From: an uncultured Oscillospiraceae bacterium
GTDB lineage: Bacteria > Bacillota > Clostridia > Oscillospirales > Oscillospiraceae
Assembly: GCA_947600025.1 (NCBI GenBank)
Contig: CANQFY010000010.1
Coordinates: 1 to 42,005, forward strand
Length of the DNA stretch: 42,005 bases
Direction of reading: 5' to 3'
The notes beneath the pieces were generated by a model. That model worked only from the letters and a program-made list of their open reading frames with translations, ran no database searches and was not told the DNA's origin. The position numbers and the translations under genes were made by a program. Positions 25,437-35,161 of this stretch are shown here, one piece after another; position 1 is the first letter of the stretch; every line of letters begins with the position of its first letter.

Positions 25437-26689
25437 GCTCTCGCCTCCAACACTTTCTTTTCATAGTCCAGCACCTGTCCGAACCACTCTCCGTCCAGCG
25501 GTTTGCCGCAGACGCGGCAGTATTCGTCCCAGACCTCCCCAAATGGCGCAGTCTTCAACGCCTCCTGCGCCACCATCAGCTTTGTGAAGTCGCCCCGATT
25601 CTGGAGTTCCTTCAGCTTAGCGTTTGGCTGGAGCAGGGCAAAAAGCAGGGCCTTTTGCAGATTCCTGTACCCGGTCACCCAGGCGGAGACGCGGTTGATG
25701 CTGGCATCAAAGTAATCCAAGGCGATGTCCACCCGGCCGTCCAGCCCGCCACAGCGGACGACCTCCCGGCAAATCTCCCTGGTCTCGTCGTCAAAGAGCA
25801 CCACATGGTCGCTGTCCCAGCGGATGGGGCGGGTCACGTGCAGGGCTATCTCCGGGAAAAAGGCCAGCAGAGCCGGGATCTTGTCGCTGACCACTTCGGT
25901 TGGGTGGTAGTGGCCGTTGTCCATCAGGGGGATGCATTTATCCCGGTTGAAGGCGGCATAGCTGAGTGCAAACTCCGCGCTCCCGGTGGTGTAAGCCTCT
26001 ACGCCGATGCCGAACACCTTCGACTCGATGCAAGGCTTCACCAGGGAAAAATCGTAGGGCTCGGAGAGAATCTCGTCAATGGCTTCCTTGTAACGGACAC
26101 GGGGCCCTAGCCGGTCGCCGGGGATGTCCTTGAAACCGTCCCCGGTCCAAATATTCATAACGCATTTCTTGCCCAGTTCCTGGGCCAGGTACTGGCTGAT
26201 GCGGATACAGGCTTTTCCGTGGTCGATCCAGAAACGGCGGGTTTCCTCGTCGGGAGAGGACAGCGTCAGCGGGTCGCACCTGGGGTGTGAGAAGAAGGTG
26301 GGGTTAAAATCGCAGCCCAGGCCCCGTTCCTTGCAGAAGTCCACCCATTTTTGAAAATGCTTCGGCTCCAGAGCGTCCCTGTCAGCCCAGTCGCCCTCGT
26401 CAAAGATAGCGTAGCTGGCGTGGAGATTCATCTTTGGCCGGCCGGGGATGAGCTTTAAGACCTGGTCGATATCCGCCATCAGCTCCTGGGGGGTGCGCGC
26501 CCGGCCGGGGTAGTTGCCGGTGGTCTGGATGCCGCCGGTGAGGGGTTTGCTGGGGTCGGTGTCGAAGCCGCGCACGTCGTCCCCCTGCCAGCAGTGCAGG
26601 CTGACAGGCACGGTCCTCAGTTTTTCTATGGCAGCCCCGGTGTCAACACCCAGGGCTGCGTATTTTTCTCTTGCCTCGTTGTAGCTCAT
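25433..26689 (-). CDS. rhaA: L-rhamnose isomerase
   Basis: A 418-residue TIM-barrel isomerase that converts L-rhamnose to L-rhamnulose with Mn2+/Zn2+. Characteristic segments include SLHCWQGDDV near residue 31, KMNLHASYAI near 88, GLGCDFNPTFFSHP near 124 and LMDNGHYHPTE near 236. Length equals that of E. coli and Bacillus RhaA. It overlaps both neighbours by four bases (ATGA), so rhaB-rhaA-rhaD translation is coupled. Confidence 0.97.
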   Translation of the reverse strand: MSYNEAREKYAALGVDTGAAIEKLRTVPVSLHCWQGDDVRGFDTDPSKPLTGGIQTTGNYPGRARTPQELMADIDQVLKLIPGRPKMNLHASYAIFDEGDWADRDALEPKHFQKWVDFCKERGLGCDFNPTFFSHPRCDPLTLSSPDEETRRFWIDHGKACIRISQYLAQELGKKCVMNIWTGDGFKDIPGDRLGPRVRYKEAIDEILSEPYDFSLVKPCIESKVFGIGVEAYTTGSAEFALSYAAFNRDKCIPLMDNGHYHPTEVVSDKIPALLAFFPEIALHVTRPIRWDSDHVVLFDDETREICREVVRCGGLDGRVDIALDYFDASINRVSAWVTGYRNLQKALLFALLQPNAKLKELQNRGDFTKLMVAQEALKTAPFGEVWDEYCRVCGKPLDGEWFGQVLDYEKKVLEARA

Positions 26690-27960
26690 GTGTCTGCCTC
26701 CATTTGAATTTTCAGATTCCCCAGGGCTGTGGCCTCGATGGGCAAAGCGACAACTTCAAGCCCCGTGGTCTCCTGGGTCAGGCGGTTGAGAAAGGCGTTC
26801 CTGGCCCCACCGCCTACGATGTACAGCTTTTCGTATGTTCTTCTCGTGTTCCGCTCCAGTTCTTCAATGGCTGTCTTGTAGCTAAGGGCCAGGCTCCGGC
26901 AGGCGCAGCGGAAGTAATCCGCCGCCTCCCGGGGCTTTTCGCCCAGAGCCGCGTCAAAGGCGGCTTTCATGCTCTCCGGCGCCAGGAAAGCTGAATCGTT
27001 CACGTCCACAGTGCCGTCAAAGCCGCTCTTTTCCGCAGCGGCCACCAGCTCCGGGAAGGCCAGTTCCGGGCACAGCTCCTCCCGGAGCCGGTTGATGAGC
27101 CACATCCCCATAATGTTCTTCTGGTAGCGGTTGTAGCCCACGCCGCCCTCGTTGGAATAATTGGCCTTTTCGCTCTCCGGGCCCGTCAGGGACCGGGGCG
27201 TTTTGACGCCCAGGAGGCTCCAGGTGCCGGAGGAGATGTAGGGCTGCACGCCCTCCATGGGGATGCCCTCCACCGCCGACGCGGTATCATGGGTAGCGCA
27301 GAGGACGCACTTGATCCCCTCATACTCGCCCAGGACCGTGCCCGGCCGGCTCAGAGGGCCGAACAGATGCTCCGGCAGACCCAGTGCCCGGATGAGCTCC
27401 CGGTCAAATTCCCCAGTCGCCGCGCTGACCAGGCCGCCGGTGGTGGCGTTGGTGTACTCATGGGCCTTGACGCCGCAGAGCTTATACAGCAGATACTCCG
27501 GGATCATCAGGCAGTCCGTGACACCCTCCAGCCGCCCGGCCATCTTGTCTGCGTACAGCTGATAGACGGTGTTGAAGGGCTGGAACTGGATACCGGTGCG
27601 CCGGTAGAGCCGGGAGAAGGGTACTTTTTCATGCACCAGCGAGAGTACGGCATCGGTGCGGCTGTCCCGGTAGCAGTAGCAGGGGCGGACCTCCTGGTCG
27701 CCGCGCAGCAGCACATAGTCCACGCCCCAAGTGTCGATGCTCAAGCTCTCGATCTGTCCGAACGCCGCTTTGGCCTTGGCGATCCCGGCCCTGACCTCCC
27801 GGAGCAGCGCGTCGATATCCCAGGTCAGGTGCCCGTCCAGTTCCACGGGGCCATTGGAAAATCGGTAGACTTCCTTCGTTTTCTGTTGGCCCTCCTCCCG
27901 CCAGCCCACGATATGCCGGCCTGAGGAGGCCCCGATGTCTATGGCAAGATAAGCTTTCAT
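26686..27960 (-). CDS. rhaB: Rhamnulokinase
   Basis: A 424-residue FGGY-family kinase that phosphorylates L-rhamnulose at O1. The N-terminal phosphate motif AIDIGASSGRHIVG is at residues 6-19, DTWGVDYVL near 78, and the catalytic aspartate motif ATHDTASAV near 219. The C-terminal VVGGGARNAFLN-type adenine pocket is present as YIVGGGARN. The start ATG lies 22 bases after the upstream gene, with a weak AGG-type site. GC content is clearly higher than in the gene upstream, marking the joint of the two halves of the operon. Confidence 0.96.
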   Translation of the reverse strand: MKAYLAIDIGASSGRHIVGWREEGQQKTKEVYRFSNGPVELDGHLTWDIDALLREVRAGIAKAKAAFGQIESLSIDTWGVDYVLLRGDQEVRPCYCYRDSRTDAVLSLVHEKVPFSRLYRRTGIQFQPFNTVYQLYADKMAGRLEGVTDCLMIPEYLLYKLCGVKAHEYTNATTGGLVSAATGEFDRELIRALGLPEHLFGPLSRPGTVLGEYEGIKCVLCATHDTASAVEGIPMEGVQPYISSGTWSLLGVKTPRSLTGPESEKANYSNEGGVGYNRYQKNIMGMWLINRLREELCPELAFPELVAAAEKSGFDGTVDVNDSAFLAPESMKAAFDAALGEKPREAADYFRCACRSLALSYKTAIEELERNTRRTYEKLYIVGGGARNAFLNRLTQETTGLEVVALPIEATALGNLKIQMEADT

Positions 27961-27982
27961 GGCTTTACCTCAATCATGCAGT

Positions 27983-28381
27983 TCATTTTTCCCTGGTAGC
28001 AAGAATAGCCATATATTCTCTTCCCGGAATGCTTATCGAAACATTCTCACAGACGCGGGTCATCACAGTCTTCCTGGTTGTATTCCAGGTATCAAGTACC
28101 TCGACTGTGTAAAACCCGTCCGCTAGCAGCGCAACCTTTGCCAAACCATTGGAGTGATACTCGTAATAGTAAAGAGAAAGATCCTTTCCGATGCAGCCAA
28201 CATACTTTTTCTCAAAGAAGGTACTGACCATGCGGTCTGCATCGGACATTCTGCCCATCGCCGCCATAAAGCCTTTAAACATCGGAGAATTTTCCATCTC
28301 CTCACGCTGTTCCTGAGGCATTTTGGCAATTCCGATGATCTCATCTGTTATCCACTTAAGCGGGATATAGTGCCTTTTCAC
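27983..28381 (-). CDS. Small protein resembling a C-terminal DUF5605-type domain
   Basis: A 132-residue product starting with GTG at 28381 and overlapping the esterase gene by 26 bases. Its last ~70 residues (LSLYYYEYHSNGLAKVALL, then YTVEVLDTWN and ISIPGREYMAIL) resemble the small beta-sandwich found at the C-terminus of some DUF4038/DUF5605 glycoside hydrolases. The catalytic barrel is absent. It may be a stand-alone domain, or what is left of a glycosidase whose 5' part was lost when the operon was assembled. I cannot assign an activity. An internal start at MPQEQREEM is also possible. Confidence 0.5.
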   Translation of the reverse strand: MKRHYIPLKWITDEIIGIAKMPQEQREEMENSPMFKGFMAAMGRMSDADRMVSTFFEKKYVGCIGKDLSLYYYEYHSNGLAKVALLADGFYTVEVLDTWNTTRKTVMTRVCENVSISIPGREYMAILATREK

Positions 28382-29903
28382 AAATTGCCTCGCCTGTTTT
28401 CTGATCGATCTGCACGACCCGGATCGCTTCCGGAGCTTTGTTATGCTCTACCCAGTCAATCAGAACACGCATACCGTCAGCTTCGGTTATGCCAGGACCG
28501 TTGCCGTGGTAATTCCCATGGTTATCTCCAGGGCCTAAGTAGACACGGCAGAAAGCATTGACCGCATCCTCTCCCATGATCTGCTTCATATGGTTATAGT
28601 AATCAATAGTACCCTCTACGGGGATCAGCGGGTCATCGATGCCGTGGTCGATCATCAACTTGCCACCATGGGAAGCAAAAGCGGTAAGGTCTGCATTATC
28701 TGCCACCGCAGCGGAAAACACCTCCTGCGCAGCATCAAACAGCTTTTCGAATCCGGTCTTATCCAGCGTTGTATAGTCTGCCTTAGGGTCCTCGGTCACC
28801 CACCGGGCAAAAGTATTACACAGCGCAAAGGGCCGAGCCTTCATAAAAGGCAAGATGAAGGAAGTAGCAAAGATGGGCAGGCCTGTCCGCCAGTGGATCA
28901 GCCCCGGACGGAAGAAATACCACAGTCGCTCTCCGTTGGCACGGCATGGTCCATTCCAAATTTCTTTCATAACTTGCGCATCAGTTTCAGTGATCACGCC
29001 CTGCTTTGTCTGTTGCCCCACAAGGGAGAAGGAATCGATCTCTACTCGTTCTGCAAGCTGATAATACTTCTCTCTGCCGCCCACACTGTCGTGAACAGCC
29101 TTGGCAAAGGCATTTAGCTTGTGGTACTTTAGCGGTGCGTTATAGGTATTGGCAACCGCCATGGGCCAGAAGCCGCCAATCAGAAATTTTGTCCAGTTGA
29201 TCGCCGGAGAATTTGCCCAGATGCCGTCATAATCTTCCGGGTACTCCTGCGCCTCCACCATGCTTTGCCGACCGCCGCCGGAGCCGCCGTTCATGTAGGA
29301 GAACTGAATGGGGCGCTGGTGCAGAATTTCCGCAACCGCCTTGCCGAACACAGTCATCTGGTGCGTGGCATTTGCCCGCCAGTTTTCGATTCGCTCCTGA
29401 ATGCGCTTACCTTTCTTATCTACTGCCCAGTTGGGGCCATACTTTTCGTTACCGGCATCACATGTTGCGGCTGTAAAGCCGTTGATTATAGCAAAAGGCA
29501 ACGTCCAGCCCCGCTGGCCGTTGTTGGGTGCGGTAATTTGTGTCACACCGCCGGTACAAGTGCCGCCGCCAGCGGTACCGGCAAAGCGGTCATTCCAGGC
29601 AAGGGGTGACCAAACGATGATGTTTTCCCACTCCGCCCCGGTACAATGCTCGATAAGCACCTCGCAATATGCAGGCAAACCGGAAACCTTTCCGTCTGTC
29701 CACAGTAGTTTGATCAACCAATGGAGTTTCGCGTCGTAGCAGCCTGTTTCATTGATGTATACAGAGGTGACTTTGAATTTTTCACCTGGCAGCCGTTTCT
29801 CCAATGCTTTCTGAACATAATCTGCATGACACCGCTCTCGGATGCCGGCTGTTTCCTTCAATGCGGAAGTATCATAAAAATGGATATTATCTCGTTCTTT
29901 CAT
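28356..29903 (-). CDS. Tannase/feruloyl esterase-family hydrolase, predicted cytoplasmic
   Basis: A 515-residue alpha/beta hydrolase. The start at ATG 29903 has AAGGAGAAAG directly upstream; the open frame runs further 5' only into the rhamnosidase gene. The nucleophile motif MNGGSGGGRQ puts the serine at S208, HGIDDPLIP puts the acid at D424, and GDNHGNYHGN offers H462 (or H466). Tannase-family esterases split galloyl, feruloyl or caffeoyl esters. Classic members carry a Cys before the Ser and one after the His, joined by a disulfide; both are missing here (GS and HG), and no signal peptide is seen, which fits a reducing cytoplasm. It follows the rhamnosidase gene by 16 bases. Confidence 0.82.
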   Translation of the reverse strand: MKERDNIHFYDTSALKETAGIRERCHADYVQKALEKRLPGEKFKVTSVYINETGCYDAKLHWLIKLLWTDGKVSGLPAYCEVLIEHCTGAEWENIIVWSPLAWNDRFAGTAGGGTCTGGVTQITAPNNGQRGWTLPFAIINGFTAATCDAGNEKYGPNWAVDKKGKRIQERIENWRANATHQMTVFGKAVAEILHQRPIQFSYMNGGSGGGRQSMVEAQEYPEDYDGIWANSPAINWTKFLIGGFWPMAVANTYNAPLKYHKLNAFAKAVHDSVGGREKYYQLAERVEIDSFSLVGQQTKQGVITETDAQVMKEIWNGPCRANGERLWYFFRPGLIHWRTGLPIFATSFILPFMKARPFALCNTFARWVTEDPKADYTTLDKTGFEKLFDAAQEVFSAAVADNADLTAFASHGGKLMIDHGIDDPLIPVEGTIDYYNHMKQIMGEDAVNAFCRVYLGPGDNHGNYHGNGPGITEADGMRVLIDWVEHNKAPEAIRVVQIDQKTGEAICEKALYPA

Positions 29904-29919
29904 AGCTTTCTCCTTATGC

Positions 29920-32640
29920 TTATGCCCGGATGGCGGCGATCTCAGAGATTGCTTGATCGTAACGCTCGGTCGGCGCACGGAATAATGCCGCACGGAATTT
30001 AGAGTCGCTCAAACATTTGCTCATGGCCTCCGGGTCATTCCGGTCCGTACCGTACCAAATCTCCGGCACGTATTTTTTCAACACTTCCACCGCCCGGTCA
30101 TCCTCAAAGAGTCGTTCAAATGGTGTAGAAGCGGAATACAATATCCGGTAATCCTTTTCTGTCTCGATTTGATAATCGTAGCTCCCGGCGCTAAGCAGCT
30201 TGCTTTCCTGTTCCGGCAAACACACCTCCGCTTGGCACCCAAAGGGGATCTCAATATGGAAGGTCAGCATTCCGTTCTCTTCAATGCGCCAGTTGGACAC
30301 ATACTTACCGCATACACTGTCGTAACTGCACTCAAGATGCCTCAATCTGATTTCCGGGAAAGGTGCGATTCTTACCTTACGGAAACCGGGTCCTGTTGGG
30401 ATAATACCTGCGGCATAGCGGTACAGGAATTCCACCACACTGCCATAGGAATAATGGTTCAGGCTATTCATTCCGGTACCACTGATACAGCCGTCCGAAA
30501 GCACACTGTTCCACCGTTCCCAGATCGTAGTTGCCCCCAGATTTACCGCATACAGCCAACCGGGAAATCCCTCATAGAGCAGGAGATCATAAGCCTTATC
30601 CGCCATACCATTCTCTGCCAGAACGCAGGCCATCATGGTTGCGCCTACAAAGCCGCCCTTTAAGCGGTTCAAGTCCTTTTTGATTCGGTTTTGCAGGCCA
30701 TCGATGATTCGCTGTTTTTCCTTGTAAACACCAAATTTCAGCGCCACCAGATAGCCGGTCTGAGTGTCGACGGCCAGACGACCGGTGGAGGTAAAGTATT
30801 CATCCAAAATGGCTGTCCGAATTGCCTCCGCCCTCGCCTCATATTTCGCCGCATCGGGGTAGGCCAAAACCGATGCCGCTTCCGCCACATATTTTGTGGA
30901 AGCGTAGTAGTAATTGGAACAGAGGAAACCACTATCTGTTCTGCCAAAGGTAGATTGTTCCGTAGAGCCATCCAGCGCCAGCCAATCACCAAACTGGAAA
31001 CCAAAATCATAGAGGTTTTTCTGCCCCCTGGCGCAGTCTGCCCGGTGTATAGAGTCCACCCAATCCTTCATCAGCGGATAGTTTTGCGCCAGCAGTTCTT
31101 TATTGCCATAGTAATCATAGAGCATCTTGGGCATAATGGTTGCCGCATCGCTCCAAATACCCGCGCTCAAGCCGCCGAAGGCATTGGGCAGATAAAGCGC
31201 TACGCTGCCGTTGTTCCGCTTCTGGTCAGAGCGGAGGTCTTTCAGAAACTTGTGGTAGAAAGCACGGGTATCCATATGAAAGCCCGCTGTGGTGCAGAAC
31301 ACCTGGGCATCGCCCGTCCAGCCCAGTCGCTCATCCCGCTGGGGGCAATCGGTGGGCATATCTAAGAAATTGGATTTCAGCCCCCACAGGGAGTTGGAGA
31401 AAAGCTGGTTGATCTTCTCATTTCCTGTGTGAATTGATCCTGTCTGCTCCATCTCGGAATAGATGGCGCGGGCTTCGAAGCAGACAGGATCTACTTCCTC
31501 CAATCCACTGACCTTCAAATACCGGAAACCGAAGAAGGTAAACCGAGGACGAATTTCCCGCTGTGTACCGTCGGACACATAGGTGAATCTAGATTCGGCA
31601 GTCCGATAATTATCATGATAGAAATTACCGTTTTGCAGGATCTCACCGAACTCCCAAGTCATCGTGATGCCCTTAGGAATGGGTTGGGTGCAAACCACAT
31701 GGCCGGCAAAGTTTTGCCCAAAGTCCAGTACGATCTCCCCGGCAGGAGTATGGATGACCTCCTTAACAGGCATGGTTTCCATGTAGTGCAAGGGCGGGGA
31801 ATACCGCTGGCACAGCTTACCAGGCGCTTCGATGGCAATTGCCTGTTTCCACTCGCCCAGCGGCTGAGAATAGTCCTGGGTCTCGCCGTTGTAAATATCG
31901 GAAAGCGTGATAAAGCTGTGACGGTACTTCCAGCTTTCATCGGTGATGATGGTTTCATTACTTCCACCAGCATATTCGATCCGCAGTTCAGCGATCAGCG
32001 CAAGGGTCCTATCATAGTGGGTCGGCTCGCCAAGACCGAAATGACCGCGATACCAGCCGTCACCCAGGAGGACAGAGATCTCATTGTCCGTCCGCAGTAA
32101 AGCTTTCACATCATAAGCGCAATACTGAAAATGCTCCTCATAGTCGTTTATAAAAGGCGCCAGCAGGTCATTGCCGACCTTCTGACCGTTGACGCTGGCT
32201 TCAAAGAGGCCAAGACCACAGATGTACAACCGGGCAGAAAGAACTTCTCCCCTGGCAGCAAAGGCCTTATGAAATTCCGGGTGAGTGTCGTTATCCGCAA
32301 CGCCGATCCAATTGGCCTGCCATGGATCGTCCAACTTCGCCGTTTCAAAGAAGTGGACATCACTTTTTACCGTTTCGCCTGCATCGCTCTGCACGGTGAT
32401 CTGATAGAAATAACGGGTATAGGGCCGCAAAACAAAGTCCAGCACTTCTCCTGTGCAGTTCAGGTCGCCTTCTTTTTCATAGACAAGAGATTTGAGCGCG
32501 TCATCTGTTGAAACTTGTATTTTACAATTTGTTTGTGACTTTCCTTTGCTATCGCGAATTTTCCAGGAGCAAAAAAGCGGTTCATATTCAAAACCGATGG
32601 GGTCAGTCAGCCCGTTGATCTTCACACCATAGATCTTCAT
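29920..32640 (-). CDS. Alpha-L-rhamnosidase, GH78
   Basis: A 906-residue inverting glycosidase releasing terminal alpha-L-rhamnose. An N-terminal Ig-like domain (residues 1-110) is followed by the carbohydrate-binding and beta-sandwich domains and an (alpha/alpha)6 barrel. DERLGWTGDAQVF contains E437, and TIWERWNS contains E708; these match the acid/base positions known for GH78, with W441 and D444 at the expected spacing. A C-terminal beta domain ends near residue 820. There is no signal peptide, so the substrate must be imported. Its ribosome-binding site lies in the last codons of the GH3 gene, one base before its own ATG. Confidence 0.94.
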   Translation of the reverse strand: MKIYGVKINGLTDPIGFEYEPLFCSWKIRDSKGKSQTNCKIQVSTDDALKSLVYEKEGDLNCTGEVLDFVLRPYTRYFYQITVQSDAGETVKSDVHFFETAKLDDPWQANWIGVADNDTHPEFHKAFAARGEVLSARLYICGLGLFEASVNGQKVGNDLLAPFINDYEEHFQYCAYDVKALLRTDNEISVLLGDGWYRGHFGLGEPTHYDRTLALIAELRIEYAGGSNETIITDESWKYRHSFITLSDIYNGETQDYSQPLGEWKQAIAIEAPGKLCQRYSPPLHYMETMPVKEVIHTPAGEIVLDFGQNFAGHVVCTQPIPKGITMTWEFGEILQNGNFYHDNYRTAESRFTYVSDGTQREIRPRFTFFGFRYLKVSGLEEVDPVCFEARAIYSEMEQTGSIHTGNEKINQLFSNSLWGLKSNFLDMPTDCPQRDERLGWTGDAQVFCTTAGFHMDTRAFYHKFLKDLRSDQKRNNGSVALYLPNAFGGLSAGIWSDAATIMPKMLYDYYGNKELLAQNYPLMKDWVDSIHRADCARGQKNLYDFGFQFGDWLALDGSTEQSTFGRTDSGFLCSNYYYASTKYVAEAASVLAYPDAAKYEARAEAIRTAILDEYFTSTGRLAVDTQTGYLVALKFGVYKEKQRIIDGLQNRIKKDLNRLKGGFVGATMMACVLAENGMADKAYDLLLYEGFPGWLYAVNLGATTIWERWNSVLSDGCISGTGMNSLNHYSYGSVVEFLYRYAAGIIPTGPGFRKVRIAPFPEIRLRHLECSYDSVCGKYVSNWRIEENGMLTFHIEIPFGCQAEVCLPEQESKLLSAGSYDYQIETEKDYRILYSASTPFERLFEDDRAVEVLKKYVPEIWYGTDRNDPEAMSKCLSDSKFRAALFRAPTERYDQAISEIAAIRA

Positions 32641-32641
32641 G

Positions 32642-35161
32642 TTATTCCTCCATTCCGGGGGCGCATCGTTTCAGCACATTGATAATTCTTACAGCGCAGG
32701 CTTGCAGCGATTCAATAGGAAGTGTTCCGTTCTCCACGGCAGCCTTCAACCGCTCCTCATCGCCCTGGGTACCGGGCATGATCAGGTCATTGCCCGCCAG
32801 GATACATTCCTTGGAACCGGAACAGCTGTAGCTGTCGCCACTGTTTTCCACAAACTCTCCGGTAGCGCCCCAATCGGTCATGACTAAGCCCTTAAACCGC
32901 CATTCATCCCGGAGGATGTGCAGCAGCAGATCCCGGTCATTGGAAGTATGGATGCCGTTCAGGAGATTCACTGAGGTCATCACCGCAAAGGGATGGTGCT
33001 GCGCGGCGATTTCAAAACCCTTCAGGTAGATTTCCCGCAAAGCCCGCTCAGACACATGAGAGTTGTTCCGATTTCGGTTGGTTTCCTGGTTGTTGGCGGC
33101 GAAGTGTTTCAACGTCACGCCCTTGCCGGGGTGATTTTCCTGCGTTCCCACAATCAAATCAGCAGCACACAGGCCGCTGAGCAGAGGATCTTCGGAAAAA
33201 TATTCGAAGTTTCTACCGCATAGAGGATTTCTCTGGATGTTCATACCCGGTGCCAGCCACAGGTCAATGCCCAACTGCTCCATCTCCGCACCGATCAAAT
33301 CGCCCGCCTTCAGCAGCAGGTCATGATTCCATGTCTGAGCAAGCTGGGTAGCAATTGGCAGTGCGGTGCAATACTGGTATTTGATCTGTGTGCCACTCAA
33401 GTCCACTTTTCTCAGTTCTGGGGGCAGAACCTTACCAAGAATCGGATCTTCCTCCACATTGTTGATATAGCCGTCACGCCGCTCATAGACCTTTGGATTT
33501 ACCCGGATTCCGGCGGGTCCGTCTGCCATGGCGCACTGGGGAATGCCATAGCAGGCAAGCGTGGCAGTCGTATCACCCGCAGCGCCCGGGATGGAATTGG
33601 AAGCATTGCCGATGACAGAAAAATCAGTTAGACTCACTCTCGCACCGCCAATACAGAGCATGACCAATTCGTCAGCGGTCATCTGCCCCACCAATTCTTC
33701 CGCTGTTGCCGCTCCATTGACCACATCAGCAAAGCCGCAAAATCTTTCAGGCTTACGAAGCAGCGGAAAGGCCTGCGTATATTCATGCCTTACGCAAAGC
33801 AATTTGTTGGTATCGATCGTGATGACCGGGCAACTGGGCGCCATGCAGCTATCCCGTTCTTCCGGGAGCTTTTCAGGATGTTCTCCGCGTAGGAACTTTC
33901 TGCACTGTTCCATGATACAATCCTTGTCCATTTTCAGCATCGCGGAAATGGCAGTATGTCTGGAGTCGTTTCCCACTCGAAGAATATAGCAGCCCTGTTC
34001 CAACACCCATGCACTTCTGATTTCATCGTAGGAAGCCATGCGGCTTAAATTGATGGGGATTAGCAATTCCTGCACTTCGCCGGGCTGCAGCAAGGCAGTC
34101 TTTTCAAAGGCAACCATCGCCTGATAAGGCTTATCCAAATCGGTCTGGGGGCAGGACGCATAGACCTGCACCACTTCCTTGCCTGGGTATCTTCCGGTAT
34201 TCGTTACCCTCACTTGCAGATCTACACACCATCGATTTTGTTCAGTACCGAGAATCTCGATCTTGAAATCCGTATAGGAAAGGCCGTAGCCGAAGGGATA
34301 CATAGGTTCAATACCGAAGGTGTCAAACCAGCGGTAACCCACGTAGATACCCTCTTTGTAATAAGCATCATTGGCATCTGAGGCAAATTCCCCTGCAAAG
34401 GGATAATCTTCGTATCGCTTTGCCCAGGTGGCTGCCAGCTTGCCGGAGGGGTTTACTTCTCCTGTCAGCACTTTAGCCACTGCATCGCCGCAACCGGAGC
34501 CGCCCTGACTCATCAGCACAATAGCATCGGGTAGTTCCCGGATGCACTCAATATCCACCACACCGCCCACATTCAAAAGCAACACAAATCGGCCGTAATT
34601 TTGTGCTAATAACGCAATATCCTTCTTTTCGTTCTCGGTCAGCTGATAATCACCGGGGATATTTTTTCGGTCAGCTCCCTCGCCGGAGTTTCGGGCAAGA
34701 ACATAAACGGCAGCATCCGCGTTTACAAGGTCATCCCGGTCCAGTGCCCGGAATTCAGGTTCCACGAAAGGCTTACCCATCATGGTCAGCAGTGCCACAC
34801 CAATGCCTTGGCGGGAGAGCTCCTGGATGTGGTCATCATAAGCTTTCTTTGCGTCCACCATGACGGTTTCGTGTTCCGAAAGCCAAGTATCCGTCATGAT
34901 AGAATAGCCTGCGTTTTTTAGCCCCTGCTCTACTGTTATATAGCTTCGGGTATTCACATCACCGGAGCCGGTGCCGCCCTTGACCGTGCGTCTTGCACCG
35001 CTGCCAAAAAGGGCGATAGACTTCACATCCGCGCCGAAAGGCAGAACGCCCCTATTTTCCAGCAGAACGATTCCCTCTGCCGCAATTTCGGTGGAGACAG
35101 CGATATGCTTCTTTTCTCTCTCTGTAACGGCCGGGTTGAGAGTTGCCATTTTATTTCTCAT
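32642..35161 (-). CDS. GH3 beta-glucosidase with inverted domain order
   Basis: An 839-residue glycosidase. The domain normally found second in GH3 comes first (EIAAEGIVLLENRGVLPF near residue 28, SIALFGSG and GGTGSGDVN near 68-87), followed by a fibronectin-like domain (about 300-370), and then the (beta/alpha)8 domain last (MADGPAGIRVNP near 545, VMTDWGATGEF with the nucleophile D763). This circular permutation has been reported for beta-glucosidases of Ruminococcus and Butyrivibrio. No signal peptide is present. Beta-glucosidase is most likely, but GH3 also includes xylosidases. It starts 11 bases before the stop of the small upstream gene. Confidence 0.92.
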   Translation of the reverse strand: MRNKMATLNPAVTEREKKHIAVSTEIAAEGIVLLENRGVLPFGADVKSIALFGSGARRTVKGGTGSGDVNTRSYITVEQGLKNAGYSIMTDTWLSEHETVMVDAKKAYDDHIQELSRQGIGVALLTMMGKPFVEPEFRALDRDDLVNADAAVYVLARNSGEGADRKNIPGDYQLTENEKKDIALLAQNYGRFVLLLNVGGVVDIECIRELPDAIVLMSQGGSGCGDAVAKVLTGEVNPSGKLAATWAKRYEDYPFAGEFASDANDAYYKEGIYVGYRWFDTFGIEPMYPFGYGLSYTDFKIEILGTEQNRWCVDLQVRVTNTGRYPGKEVVQVYASCPQTDLDKPYQAMVAFEKTALLQPGEVQELLIPINLSRMASYDEIRSAWVLEQGCYILRVGNDSRHTAISAMLKMDKDCIMEQCRKFLRGEHPEKLPEERDSCMAPSCPVITIDTNKLLCVRHEYTQAFPLLRKPERFCGFADVVNGAATAEELVGQMTADELVMLCIGGARVSLTDFSVIGNASNSIPGAAGDTTATLACYGIPQCAMADGPAGIRVNPKVYERRDGYINNVEEDPILGKVLPPELRKVDLSGTQIKYQYCTALPIATQLAQTWNHDLLLKAGDLIGAEMEQLGIDLWLAPGMNIQRNPLCGRNFEYFSEDPLLSGLCAADLIVGTQENHPGKGVTLKHFAANNQETNRNRNNSHVSERALREIYLKGFEIAAQHHPFAVMTSVNLLNGIHTSNDRDLLLHILRDEWRFKGLVMTDWGATGEFVENSGDSYSCSGSKECILAGNDLIMPGTQGDEERLKAAVENGTLPIESLQACAVRIINVLKRCAPGMEE

